A stretch of 64,000 bases of DNA, from NCBI GenBank assembly GCA_012719125.1, contig JAAYAY010000352.1:1-64000 (forward strand). Direction: 5' to 3'. Both the position numbers and the translations under genes were made by a program. The notes under the pieces were generated by a model. The model saw nothing but the letters and a program-made list of their open reading frames with translations, was not told the origin of the DNA and searched no databases. This document shows, one piece after another, positions 18,199-26,252 of the stretch. Source of the DNA: Planctomycetaceae bacterium. GTDB taxonomy: Bacteria > Planctomycetota > Planctomycetia > Pirellulales > Thermoguttaceae. Numbering within the stretch: the stretch's first letter is position 1; each line of letters begins with the position of its first letter.

Positions 18199-18759
18199 GT
18201 GAGAGTCTTCCTGACGGGCATCAGTTGTGTTGGCAAGACAACAATCGGCGAGAAAGTCGCGGATTTGCTTGGCGTCAGGTTCTTCGACCTCGACGCAGAG
18301 GTGGAGACCTTTTTCGGAACCAGTATCGAGAGACTCCAGATGCGGTTCCTGACGACGCACGCCTACCGCAACGAAGCTGCAAAAGCTCTGATCGACTTGC
18401 TGCGACGCCCAGAGAGCCAAGATAGTGTGGTTGCCCTGCCGCCAAGCGGCTTGATGGGCGCATATCTGCGGGCCATAAAGAAGACGAACGGCATCACGGT
18501 CGCACTCCGTGATCTACCCGAGAACATTCTGCAAAGAATCACGTTCTACGACATGGACTCAAATCCAATCGAAAAGGTCCTGACTCGCGACGAGAAACGG
18601 CTCTACCTGAGAGAAATCAAGAAGGACATCACCTACTTCCGCAAAACGTATGAACGTGCCCATTTGCAGGTCGACATCTCGGGGATGGGGGTGGACCAGG
18701 CCGCTCGCAAGGTCAAAGAAACGCTCGATGTATTCGTTCGTGGGCTCGCAGGAGGTTAG
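18199..18759 (+). CDS. shikimate-kinase-like P-loop protein
   Basis: A 186-residue NMP-kinase-fold protein with a GTG start at 18199 behind GAGG. Walker A is GISCVGKTT and the DxD motif is FFDLDAEVE. An R-x-x-E-like element (YRNEAAKAL) is also present. The shikimate-binding GGG motif of true AroK is replaced by ALPPSGLM, so shikimate phosphorylation is doubtful. It may phosphorylate another small molecule or act as an accessory nucleotide-binding protein. Base composition is lower in GC than in the enzymes upstream. Confidence 0.75.
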   Translation: MRVFLTGISCVGKTTIGEKVADLLGVRFFDLDAEVETFFGTSIERLQMRFLTTHAYRNEAAKALIDLLRRPESQDSVVALPPSGLMGAYLRAIKKTNGITVALRDLPENILQRITFYDMDSNPIEKVLTRDEKRLYLREIKKDITYFRKTYERAHLQVDISGMGVDQAARKVKETLDVFVRGLAGG

Positions 18760-18810
18760 AAACTGGTGATTCTCAGAGGGCTGAAATACGACGTGCTGTA
18801 AGCTCACTGT

Positions 18811-20922
18811 CTAACGAACTCGGATCACGATCATGTCGTCGCCGGGGATGGTGATCTTGATGCCTTCCCCAACTAATTGACCAACGTTCAGATCCCCTCC
18901 CCCACTCGAAACCATCGTTGCAGCCGTCGGGTTGGCGATGGGGTAGGGGAGGTTCTGCGGGTGGAGAGTGCAGGTCAGTTCGTGAGGTTCGCCGTCCAGG
19001 TTCGCTATGAGCAAATGGGCCTCGCCCGGGCGGCTGTAGACCGCGGCTGCACAACGGGGGTGGGAGAGGGTGACGGCCGTGGTCCGCCAGTCAGCAAAGC
19101 GATACTCGCGAAAGTCGCCGATGGGTTTCAACAGCGGCAGCAGGTCGAAGGTCTCTTCACTCGCGGGCCAGGGGGCCACGCCGTTCAAAAACGCCTCGAT
19201 CGCAAACAGCCGGTGCAACCTGCGCGGAGCGTCGGCCGCAAGCACGCCGTAGCTGATCGCGCCCCGCGGAATCGCCCCGGCCAGCGACGTTTCGAGCGGC
19301 AGATCCTGCAGGTCGGGGGCGCGGTCGGTCCATTTCTTGTAGCCCCATTCGGTGGCCACCACGTAGTCGGCAAAGTTCTCCACGGCAAACATGGGTGTCG
19401 TGGTGTTGTGGACGATGACCAGGCCGTCCTTGCCCACGCGGGCGCGGGTCCATTCCATCAGGTCGAGCAGTTCGTCCATGTCCCAGTGGCCTTTGGCCGG
19501 TGCGGCCGGGTCGGTGGCGCCTTCGTGCAGAGGATTCGAGCAGAGCAGGGCCACGTTCCAGTCGTAGTAGACGCCGTCAAGGGGATGGTTCTTGAGGACC
19601 CGATCGATCGAAAACTTCAGGAAGTCGAGCCAGCCGGAGCGGAGACACATCTGGGCGCCGAACTCGCGCTCGGGGCGGTAGAAGTTGTGCCGCAACTCGC
19701 CCTTGCTGTTCATGCGGCCCCACTCCTGGCCATGTTCCTGAAATTCCTTCGTGCTGGGGTGGAGTTCCTTGTTCGAGAAGTAGGTTGCCGTCCGGATGCC
19801 GACCGCACGGCAGTCGTTGAGGACCTTGTCGTAGCGATCCATGTCGGGGTAGGGGGGATACGCTCCGTCGTGCCAGAACAGGCCGTCGTCGTAGTAGTCG
19901 CCGTCGTTGTGGCAGTGCACCGTCTGAATCCCCTTCTCGGCCCACCGCTCGATCGCTTCCGTCGAGACCCACTCGCCACGGTTGCGGTTGAAGCTGGTGT
20001 GCAGCCAGGGCCCATGAGCCCGCCCGTCGAGGATCGGAACCGCCAGATAAAAATCAAAGGTCGCCGCCGCCGGCAGCGCCGCGGCCGCGTCGGGGCTCCA
20101 GAGAGGTGAGACCGACAGGGCCAGGCCCCGCGGGTCTTGGTTTCGCTCAAGCAGACACCGGCCCCCGCCTCGCGATCCCGTCAATTGCAGCTCCCACTGC
20201 GAAAGATCGGAACTCACGAACCACTCCAGGCCCTCGACCCCGGGATCGACGAAGATCATCGAACGCGGCACGTAGCGCGTATCAAGGCTCTTGTCCGACG
20301 GGTCATCCAGCCGCAGCTTTCCCCAGCGGTTGCTCCCAAAGGCAAACGGCGGGGCCTTCTCGGCCTCCGTGATCCCTTCCCGATAACCGTAGTCCGTGAG
20401 ATTCGGGGCAAGAACGACCGACAACGGACACACCTCCCGCGCGCTGGTGCCGGCGGGAGCCAGCAACTCCTTGCGGATCTTGACGTATCCCCAGCGATAC
20501 TGAAGGGTGGTCTTGAGTTGAAGCCCCGACGCTCGCCCGCCCTCGTCCTTCAACTCGCACTCGACCGTCACGATCTCATGGAGACCCTCCCGGCGGTGCG
20601 CAACGGTCGGCGCCGCATCGTTCAGGTCGGTCAGCACGGTTCCCTTTTCGTCGCAGACTCGTGTCTCGACGGGCTGCAACAACAGGTTGGCTGCCTTGCC
20701 GTGGGTCAGGGTGATTCGTGTGATCGCGCCCCCCTTCTTCAGGTTCTGCTCGACCGTGTAGTAGGGCGTCGACAGGGTGAGGATGCCCGAGGCGTCGTCG
20801 CGCTGGACCTGGTAGGCTTGCGGCCAGGTACGCGGGACCTCTTCGGTGGCTGGGGCAGCCGGCAGAGCCGCGGGCGCGAGGGAGAATGCGATGGCCCACA
20901 GGCAGACTCCGCGAGCGATCAT
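18811..20922 (-). CDS. exported TIM-barrel glycosidase-like protein
   Basis: About 703 residues. The ATG at 20922 follows an AGGAAG box and gives a clean signal peptide (MIARGVCLWAIAFSLAPAAL). An N-terminal beta-rich domain (about 40-300) precedes a TIM barrel. The motif LDGVYYDWNVALL places an acidic residue (about Asp454) at the end of a strand, as in GH36/GH31-like alpha-glycosidases, and VVATEWGYKKW follows. A C-terminal beta domain ends the protein. The family is uncertain (DUF6259-like). Frames extending upstream to 21066 lack a better start. Confidence 0.72.
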   Translation of the reverse strand: MIARGVCLWAIAFSLAPAALPAAPATEEVPRTWPQAYQVQRDDASGILTLSTPYYTVEQNLKKGGAITRITLTHGKAANLLLQPVETRVCDEKGTVLTDLNDAAPTVAHRREGLHEIVTVECELKDEGGRASGLQLKTTLQYRWGYVKIRKELLAPAGTSAREVCPLSVVLAPNLTDYGYREGITEAEKAPPFAFGSNRWGKLRLDDPSDKSLDTRYVPRSMIFVDPGVEGLEWFVSSDLSQWELQLTGSRGGGRCLLERNQDPRGLALSVSPLWSPDAAAALPAAATFDFYLAVPILDGRAHGPWLHTSFNRNRGEWVSTEAIERWAEKGIQTVHCHNDGDYYDDGLFWHDGAYPPYPDMDRYDKVLNDCRAVGIRTATYFSNKELHPSTKEFQEHGQEWGRMNSKGELRHNFYRPEREFGAQMCLRSGWLDFLKFSIDRVLKNHPLDGVYYDWNVALLCSNPLHEGATDPAAPAKGHWDMDELLDLMEWTRARVGKDGLVIVHNTTTPMFAVENFADYVVATEWGYKKWTDRAPDLQDLPLETSLAGAIPRGAISYGVLAADAPRRLHRLFAIEAFLNGVAPWPASEETFDLLPLLKPIGDFREYRFADWRTTAVTLSHPRCAAAVYSRPGEAHLLIANLDGEPHELTCTLHPQNLPYPIANPTAATMVSSGGGDLNVGQLVGEGIKITIPGDDMIVIRVR

Positions 20923-21100
20923 GCGGCACTTCTTCCTGTTCGGAATGAGACCGGAGAGCGTACATGAGACGGTGGGTTTCATGGTCGTGTCACCTGTGGG
21001 GAAAGTGTCGTGGAATGGAAAACCGGCCCAACGCGATGCCATTCTAATGCGACGGAACCAGTCCATTCAACGCCGGCAAAGGCAAGTCCAGCCAGACCAG

Positions 21101-21184
21101 TCGTTTAACGCCCAGCCGCAGGCGCCGGCTGTAGTTGATCGTCTTTGCCATGGGGGCCGGCGCCTGCGGCTGGGCGTTAAACGA
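21101..21184. repeat. 29-bp perfect palindrome, GTTTAACGCCCAGCC family, copy 1
   Basis: TCGTTTAACGCCCAGCCGCA plus nine bases (21101-21129) pairs perfectly with 21156-21184 around a 26-nt loop. It matches the palindrome at 30677-30746 apart from one compensated base pair. Confidence 0.9.
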
Positions 21185-21339
21185 GTGCTTTGCCCGCCCA
21201 TTCCCTTGCCTCGTAGATTCCCTTGCCTTCCTCTCTCCCGCCCGGCAACCGTACTCCGAAGATTGTTCCCTCACCCCAGCCAGCCCGATACAATACCTCC
21301 GCCGCCGACAACAACCCCTGTCCACGAGGAAGCATAGCG

Positions 21340-22350
21340 ATGTCCAGCCACACGAGTTCCGGTCTTTCCCGTCGTACCTTCGTCCGCCAAACCGGCCTTC
21401 TGGCCGGCGGAATGCTGCTGGGAACCCGCGGAGCCGCCCGGGCCGCCGCCGACGAGACGCCCGGCCCCGTCTCGGGACCGCTGCCGCTTCGCACGCTCGG
21501 CCGGACCGGAGCCAAAGTGACGGCCATGACGCTCGGAACCGCTCCCTGCGGACTGTCCCCCAAAATCCCGCCCTCCGAAATCGCCAAAATCATCAACTAT
21601 GCCGTCGATCAGGGCATCACCTCGATCGACACCGCCCCAGGCTACAAACAATCGGAAGAGGGGATCGGCATGGCCCTGGGTTCGCGGCGGAAGGAGGTGT
21701 TCCTGGCGTCGAAGGTGATGGCCGACACGCTCGACGAGGCGGAAGCGTCGCTGAGCAAGTCGCTCGAGTTGCTCAAGACCGACAGTCTCGACCTGGTCTA
21801 CTATCACAGCGTCGCCAGCCACGACGTGCCCAAGGCCATGGAGCCCGACGGAGTGTTCTCCTGGCTGGTCAAGCAGAAGCAGGCCGGCAAGTTCCGCTTC
21901 CTCGGAATCTCCGGCCACCACAAGCCCGGCATGTTCGCCCAGCTCCTGGAAACCGGCGAGGTCGACGTACTGCTGACGGTCGTCAACTTTGTGGACCGCA
22001 ACACGTACAACTTTGAAGAGAAGGTCCTGCCCATCGCTCGCGAGCGGAACGTCGGCATCGTCGCCATGAAGGTGTTCGGCGGGGCGCGCAAGAGCGCCGG
22101 TTCCTACGCCAATCCCCAGGCCCCGCCGGAGCTCGACGTGGAGCATCTGGAACTGGCCGTTCGCTACGCCATGAGCGTCCCCGGCGTCAACACGCTCAAC
22201 CTGGGCGTGCACAACATGGAGCAGGTGAAAAAGAACATCGAAATGGTCCGCAACTGCACGCCGCTAACGGCCGAGGATCGCGACAAGATCGCCTCGCTCG
22301 GAAAAGAGCTTGCCGCCCAATGGGGCGAGCATCTCGGACCGGTCGTGTGA
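21340..22350 (+). CDS. Tat-exported aldo/keto reductase
   Basis: A 336-residue AKR-fold protein with a Tat signal (LSRRTFVRQTGLLAGG). The start at 21340 has GAGGA 9 nt upstream. Family blocks include LGRTGAKVTAMTLGT, SIDTAPGYKQSEEGIG with the catalytic Asp/Tyr, DLVYYHSVASHD and VPGVNTLNLGVHNMEQ. It would reduce or oxidise carbonyl sugars with NADP, although a cofactor source in the periplasm is not obvious, a common puzzle with Tat-tagged planctomycete oxidoreductases. Confidence 0.9.
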   Translation: MSSHTSSGLSRRTFVRQTGLLAGGMLLGTRGAARAAADETPGPVSGPLPLRTLGRTGAKVTAMTLGTAPCGLSPKIPPSEIAKIINYAVDQGITSIDTAPGYKQSEEGIGMALGSRRKEVFLASKVMADTLDEAEASLSKSLELLKTDSLDLVYYHSVASHDVPKAMEPDGVFSWLVKQKQAGKFRFLGISGHHKPGMFAQLLETGEVDVLLTVVNFVDRNTYNFEEKVLPIARERNVGIVAMKVFGGARKSAGSYANPQAPPELDVEHLELAVRYAMSVPGVNTLNLGVHNMEQVKKNIEMVRNCTPLTAEDRDKIASLGKELAAQWGEHLGPVV

Positions 22351-22359
22351 TCACGCACC

Positions 22360-22442
22360 CGCAGTGGGTCGCTCCCGCCGACTGCGACTTGAACCACCAA
22401 AACAGCCCCCATTCCAGAAAGTGACACCCGGCAGGAGTCACC
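22360..22442. repeat. 83-bp dispersed inverted repeat, copy 2
   Basis: Same length as, and about 84% identical by eye to, 15946-16028. Both copies lie just downstream of a gene end. Confidence 0.8.
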
Positions 22443-22868
22443 GAATTTCACACTTCTGCTGCGTCTGCCCTCGTATCGTTTCTCTCGCGTGAGTAGGCGT
22501 CGCGCCGAGTACATCTCCCGACCATGCCGCCGCTGCGCTCGTCTATCACGCGGTTGCATACTTGACGGAAGAAGGCGTACGCGCTACACTTATCGTATAG
22601 ATTACGCGAAGCAGTGGGCCAAGCGGCCTTCTGTGCCTTGGCAGTGACTTCTGCTTGGGCGAAACAGGGAAGCCTGGCTCTCGAAGGTGAGCCAGCATTA
22701 GATAGACTCAAGCCATTAAATGAGCGTACCGTAGGCCTCCATTTGGCCATTTTTTGACTTTGCCGGGTTCATCGGCTTCCCACCCGTGCGGGTCGAACAA
22801 TTGCCCAAACCATGTTTGGGAGGTATGCTCGATCTGCGCCTGACCTCCCGAACTGCGGGAGGTTATTC
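22443..22868. other. gene-poor stretch
   Basis: Short frames on both strands lack ribosome sites or family features. I see no gene here. Confidence 0.5.
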
Positions 22869-23063
22869 ATGCGCTTCGATCTTAGCTTAATTCTCGGTGG
22901 CCTGTTCAGCTACGCAGGTTGGTGGCTCTCCACGCGGGGGGCAAGTCTCTTTTGTCGGCTCGAAGTCAAGGCAACAACGGACGAGGTTAGTGCGCTCTTC
23001 CAAGTGAGGCGTCGAGCGAAGAAGGCACGCTCGAAACGGAAGGGGAAGAACAAGTCTTCGTGA
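22869..23063 (+). CDS. possible small membrane protein with basic tail
   Basis: A 64-residue frame beginning MRFDLSLILGGLFSYAGWW. The ATG has GGGAGG 7 nt upstream, which favours translation. One hydrophobic helix is followed by a Lys/Arg-rich C-terminus (RRRAKKARSKRKGKNKSS). No family was recognised. It is isolated between repeats and the minus-strand nuclease-like gene. Confidence 0.4.
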   Translation: MRFDLSLILGGLFSYAGWWLSTRGASLFCRLEVKATTDEVSALFQVRRRAKKARSKRKGKNKSS

Positions 23064-23161
23064 TCAAGTCGCCGGTTGTTTTCACAGATGCGCAAGTGGG
23101 GGGAAGTGGCGCTCCGCGCGTAGTCGCTCAGATCATTGTGGAAGTTGAACCGTACATGACG

Positions 23162-24043
23162 CTAGTGTTTTGTTGGGCCAATTCGCGGGAGAACACGGAT
23201 GGCTTCTCGAAGTTCTAACACTTCGATTGGGCATTCGTCCCAGTCATGTATCCAACATACGATTATGTCGCATTCGTCAGGATCATGGCCGTGCTCTGAG
23301 AAGTTTGAAGACCTGAATTCAAACTCAATATAGATGTGCTCCCACAGGTTCTGTTTGGCATCGCAGCATCTCTTTCCCTCACAGTCAGGGTACTTTACAC
23401 GAACACTTTCCACCAGAAAACCGAGTTCCTGACTGACCATACCGAACAAGTACACTACGCCCTGTTCATTCACGGGCGCGAATCTCATTCCGCGAAAGTC
23501 TATGGGTTCACCGACAACCGAACGCTTTCGGGAAATCCTCCGGCTCTCCGGTACATGCACGCCTGCGTTCAGGGCTGTGACTGCCGGGACGGACACGACA
23601 TTCGCGGTATCGTCCTGCCTGTTCACTGCCTCTGCCTTTTCAGGCTCTGGGATCTCGATCACGCCTTGTTGCCGAAGCGCATGTGCTTCGTGAAGAGCAT
23701 GCTGCAATGTCGGCCAACGCTTCCGATATGGCCTAATAGAGTACTTGCCCGACACATTGACCAACGATTCTGAAAGTCCTCCGTGAATTCGTTCCAAGCG
23801 GAGCAAATCCTGCAGAAGATCAACGTCATCAAGCGTGTTAGCTCTCTTCGCGCCGCTTCCGGGAGGGAGGATGTCCAAGCCAGCTTCCTCTATCGCCTTA
23901 TTCCAAGTGCCGAAGTGATATCGAACTGAGCCAATTGAAATCTCAGAATGTGTGGAGAATTCGCGCTTCGTGAGATGGGTTTGGCCAAGACGTTTGGCAA
24001 TCCCTCGAATTTCTTCGAGTATCTGCTCTCTTGTGTACGCCAC
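23162..24043 (-). CDS. HNH-repeat DNA-binding protein with putative PD-(D/E)XK-like domain
   Basis: A 293-residue protein with a GTG start behind GGGAGGA. The N-terminal ~120 residues carry two copies of a helical repeat like the homing-endonuclease-associated (HNH_repeat) domain: YTREQILEEIRGIAKRLG to WNKAIEEAGL, then a second unit ending WPTLQHALHEA. A variable linker follows. The C-terminal domain (about 165-293) has YLFGMVSQELGF, YIEFEFRSSNFSEHGHDP and CDIIVCWIHDWDECP, consistent with a restriction-endonuclease-like core in which acidic residues line the site. It could be an invasive-DNA nuclease or a transposon-borne regulator. Lower GC and gene-poor surroundings suggest transfer. Confidence 0.6.
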   Translation of the reverse strand: MAYTREQILEEIRGIAKRLGQTHLTKREFSTHSEISIGSVRYHFGTWNKAIEEAGLDILPPGSGAKRANTLDDVDLLQDLLRLERIHGGLSESLVNVSGKYSIRPYRKRWPTLQHALHEAHALRQQGVIEIPEPEKAEAVNRQDDTANVVSVPAVTALNAGVHVPESRRISRKRSVVGEPIDFRGMRFAPVNEQGVVYLFGMVSQELGFLVESVRVKYPDCEGKRCCDAKQNLWEHIYIEFEFRSSNFSEHGHDPDECDIIVCWIHDWDECPIEVLELREAIRVLPRIGPTKH

Positions 24044-24061
24044 AGAGTTCCTCCCTCGAGA

Positions 24062-24253
24062 TCAAATCGCGACATACAGGTGACCGCACCTGCTACACAC
24101 AACCTGACGGTCGGCTTCTCGTGAATGCCTGGCGACAATAGCGGTCAATTCAATGGGAGCTATTCTGCAACGAGCGCCAGGCAAACACTTCGCATCACGG
24201 AACAGCTTCTGCAATTCCTGCCAGCTTGTCAAGCAGGGGCCTGAATCCAGCAC
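24062..24253 (-). CDS. possible small CxxC protein upstream of nuclease-like gene
   Basis: A 63-residue frame ending 18 nt before the GTG of the nuclease-like gene on the same strand. The C-terminus contains VVCSRCGHLYVAI, half of a zinc-knuckle pattern. It is unrecognised, and the spacing suggests co-translation if it is real. Confidence 0.3.
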   Translation of the reverse strand: MLDSGPCLTSWQELQKLFRDAKCLPGARCRIAPIELTAIVARHSREADRQVVCSRCGHLYVAI

Positions 24254-24254
24254 A

Positions 24255-26057
24255 TCAGCGGTTCCAGTCAGCCGACTGCCGCAGTTGCTTCACGTCGACG
24301 GGCCCTTCGGAAGTAATCAACCCACACAGGTCTTCGTCCTTCAGAATGTCGGGCAACCTGTCTTTGCGGCCGTCGACGAACATGGTGTTGGCCACCAGCC
24401 GCAGGCCGTGGCTGTAGTCGACATAGCGGTCCCAGTGGCCCACGTAGAGCGGTTGGATAGGTCGGCCGTCGGGGTAGTGCCAGCCGTAGATGGCGACCTT
24501 GCGGGGCTTCTCTTGCAGGCGGTTGGTCCAGACGATGTCCTTCTTGATCCCCGATACGAGCAGCCCGAGCGGCTTGTGGTTTCGTTGCTCTTCGATCAAC
24601 TGGTGGTGGCGGTAGAAGGTGGCAACCGACTCGCGGTCTTCGGTGAGGGGCCTCGGTTCGAGCTTCAGATCGGCGGCCGCTTGAACGGCGTCCGCAATCC
24701 TCGGCGTCATCAGCGTGCAGTCCAAGGCGTCGGCAATCGCCATGGCCGTGCGGGGCGTGAGCGGGAACCGGAAGAAGTCGTCATCCGTTCCCACGGCCAG
24801 ATAGTCGGGCGTAACAAAACAAACGGCGAGATGACTGGCGCCGGCATCGTCGCCAGCGGCAAGGGCAATCGGCTTCAGTTGCCGGAGAAAGTCGGGAAGG
24901 TTTCCCCGGGTGATTTCACGAAGGACGGCGGCCTCGCGCGCGTCGAGTGAGAGGTCGGCCACCTGCTCGACGAATTGCGAGCCGGTTGGGGCGTCGCCGG
25001 GGCGAGGGGGCAAGTCGAGCCGGACCTGGGGCGTATCCGGCGGGACCTGGAGCAGGGGTTCCTTCGGTTCGGCAAACGGCTCGGGCTGAATCCAATCGGT
25101 GTAGGCACGCGGTCCGCCGAACCGGCCCCACTTCTCCTCATGTTCGGTACCGATAGTGAGGGCGTGGACCAGACCGTTCATCTCGCCGACCAGGGCCGTG
25201 TGGAGAATCTTGTTGTCGGGATTCGGGTGGATGAAAAACTGGACTTGCCCTTCCTTGGCGGTTACGTGGCGGAAAGGGTCGTGGTCTCGTTCGGCCAGTT
25301 GCAGATCGCGGCCGAACCGGGCAAGCATCCGTTCCGTGGCACGATAGGTCCCGCCGTCGGGACCGACGACCTTCTTGCCGTTGTAGGTGATTTCGCGGTC
25401 GTCATAAGCCACGACGACCAGCCGGCGGGCTGAATCGCCGTCGAGCCAGGCCAGCAGCTTCTCGCCGTGCCGCTCCTGGTCGCTGTAGGAGTAATTGGCG
25501 TCGAGGAACACAATCCGCTCGATCGACTCGGGGATCGCGTCGAACTCGTTCATATATCCCCACAAAAACGAACCCCCGCCGCTATGGCAGGCGAGCACGA
25601 TGCGGTCGGCGGAGCACTGTTCGGCGAGAGACGCGACCAGGCCGCCGATGATCGCCCCGGCCTGCGGTTCGTCGCTCCGGAAGGCGGGCCAGCTCAACCT
25701 GGGCGCCTGGACGACGGCCAGGATGACGTCTCGTTCCCTGTCGATCTCCCGCAGGCGGCGGACCTGGGCGGCCACGTGCTGGATGTCAAACCGCCAGTCG
25801 CGCTCCGGGGCCGGACCGCAACCGAGGGTCTGTTCGAGCGTATTGCCGTTGGGCGTGGCGTAGACGATCAGCAGGCGGCGCTCGTGGGTCAGCCCCGCCG
25901 GGGCGATCACCAGCCCGCGGACGCCGCTCTCCAGGCGGATCCAGCGAATCTGTTCGTGGAACGGTTCAGACCGCCCGAAATCCTCAAGGAGCGACTGAGA
26001 CAGGGCAGGGGGGGCGACGGCAACGATCAGGAATAGAGCTGAAATGTTGTTTCGCAT
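24255..26057 (-). CDS. alpha/beta-hydrolase-like protein with extra C-terminal domain
   Basis: 600 residues. The ATG at 26057 opens a signal peptide (MRNNISALFLIVAVAPPALS), and upstream in-frame sequence is antisense to the next gene. Residues about 40-330 look like an alpha/beta hydrolase: LLIVYATPNGNT, and a nucleophile elbow VLACHSGGGSFLWGY. The rest (about 390-600) is a separate conserved block with VTPDYLAVGTDDDFFRFPL, YGWHYPDGRPIQPLYVGH and VDYSHGLRLVAN, which I recognise only as a widespread uncharacterised domain. A GGGCAGGG (26003-26010, + strand) lies within the signal-peptide codons. Confidence 0.7.
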   Translation of the reverse strand: MRNNISALFLIVAVAPPALSQSLLEDFGRSEPFHEQIRWIRLESGVRGLVIAPAGLTHERRLLIVYATPNGNTLEQTLGCGPAPERDWRFDIQHVAAQVRRLREIDRERDVILAVVQAPRLSWPAFRSDEPQAGAIIGGLVASLAEQCSADRIVLACHSGGGSFLWGYMNEFDAIPESIERIVFLDANYSYSDQERHGEKLLAWLDGDSARRLVVVAYDDREITYNGKKVVGPDGGTYRATERMLARFGRDLQLAERDHDPFRHVTAKEGQVQFFIHPNPDNKILHTALVGEMNGLVHALTIGTEHEEKWGRFGGPRAYTDWIQPEPFAEPKEPLLQVPPDTPQVRLDLPPRPGDAPTGSQFVEQVADLSLDAREAAVLREITRGNLPDFLRQLKPIALAAGDDAGASHLAVCFVTPDYLAVGTDDDFFRFPLTPRTAMAIADALDCTLMTPRIADAVQAAADLKLEPRPLTEDRESVATFYRHHQLIEEQRNHKPLGLLVSGIKKDIVWTNRLQEKPRKVAIYGWHYPDGRPIQPLYVGHWDRYVDYSHGLRLVANTMFVDGRKDRLPDILKDEDLCGLITSEGPVDVKQLRQSADWNR

Positions 26058-26252
26058 GGGCAAGAGACCTCTCGGGTTCGAAAAACATCCTACTCGGAAC
26101 CACGCCTCCAATCGAGATAGCGGCGAATTTGCTTGACAAGCACAGGGCCGACCCCCGACAATCCCGGCATGGTCGCACTGGCTGGAAGGCCTGGGCGGCC
26201 CCGGATCGTACAGAACCATGGGGAACCACTTTGCCGCGGGAGAGTAAACGTC

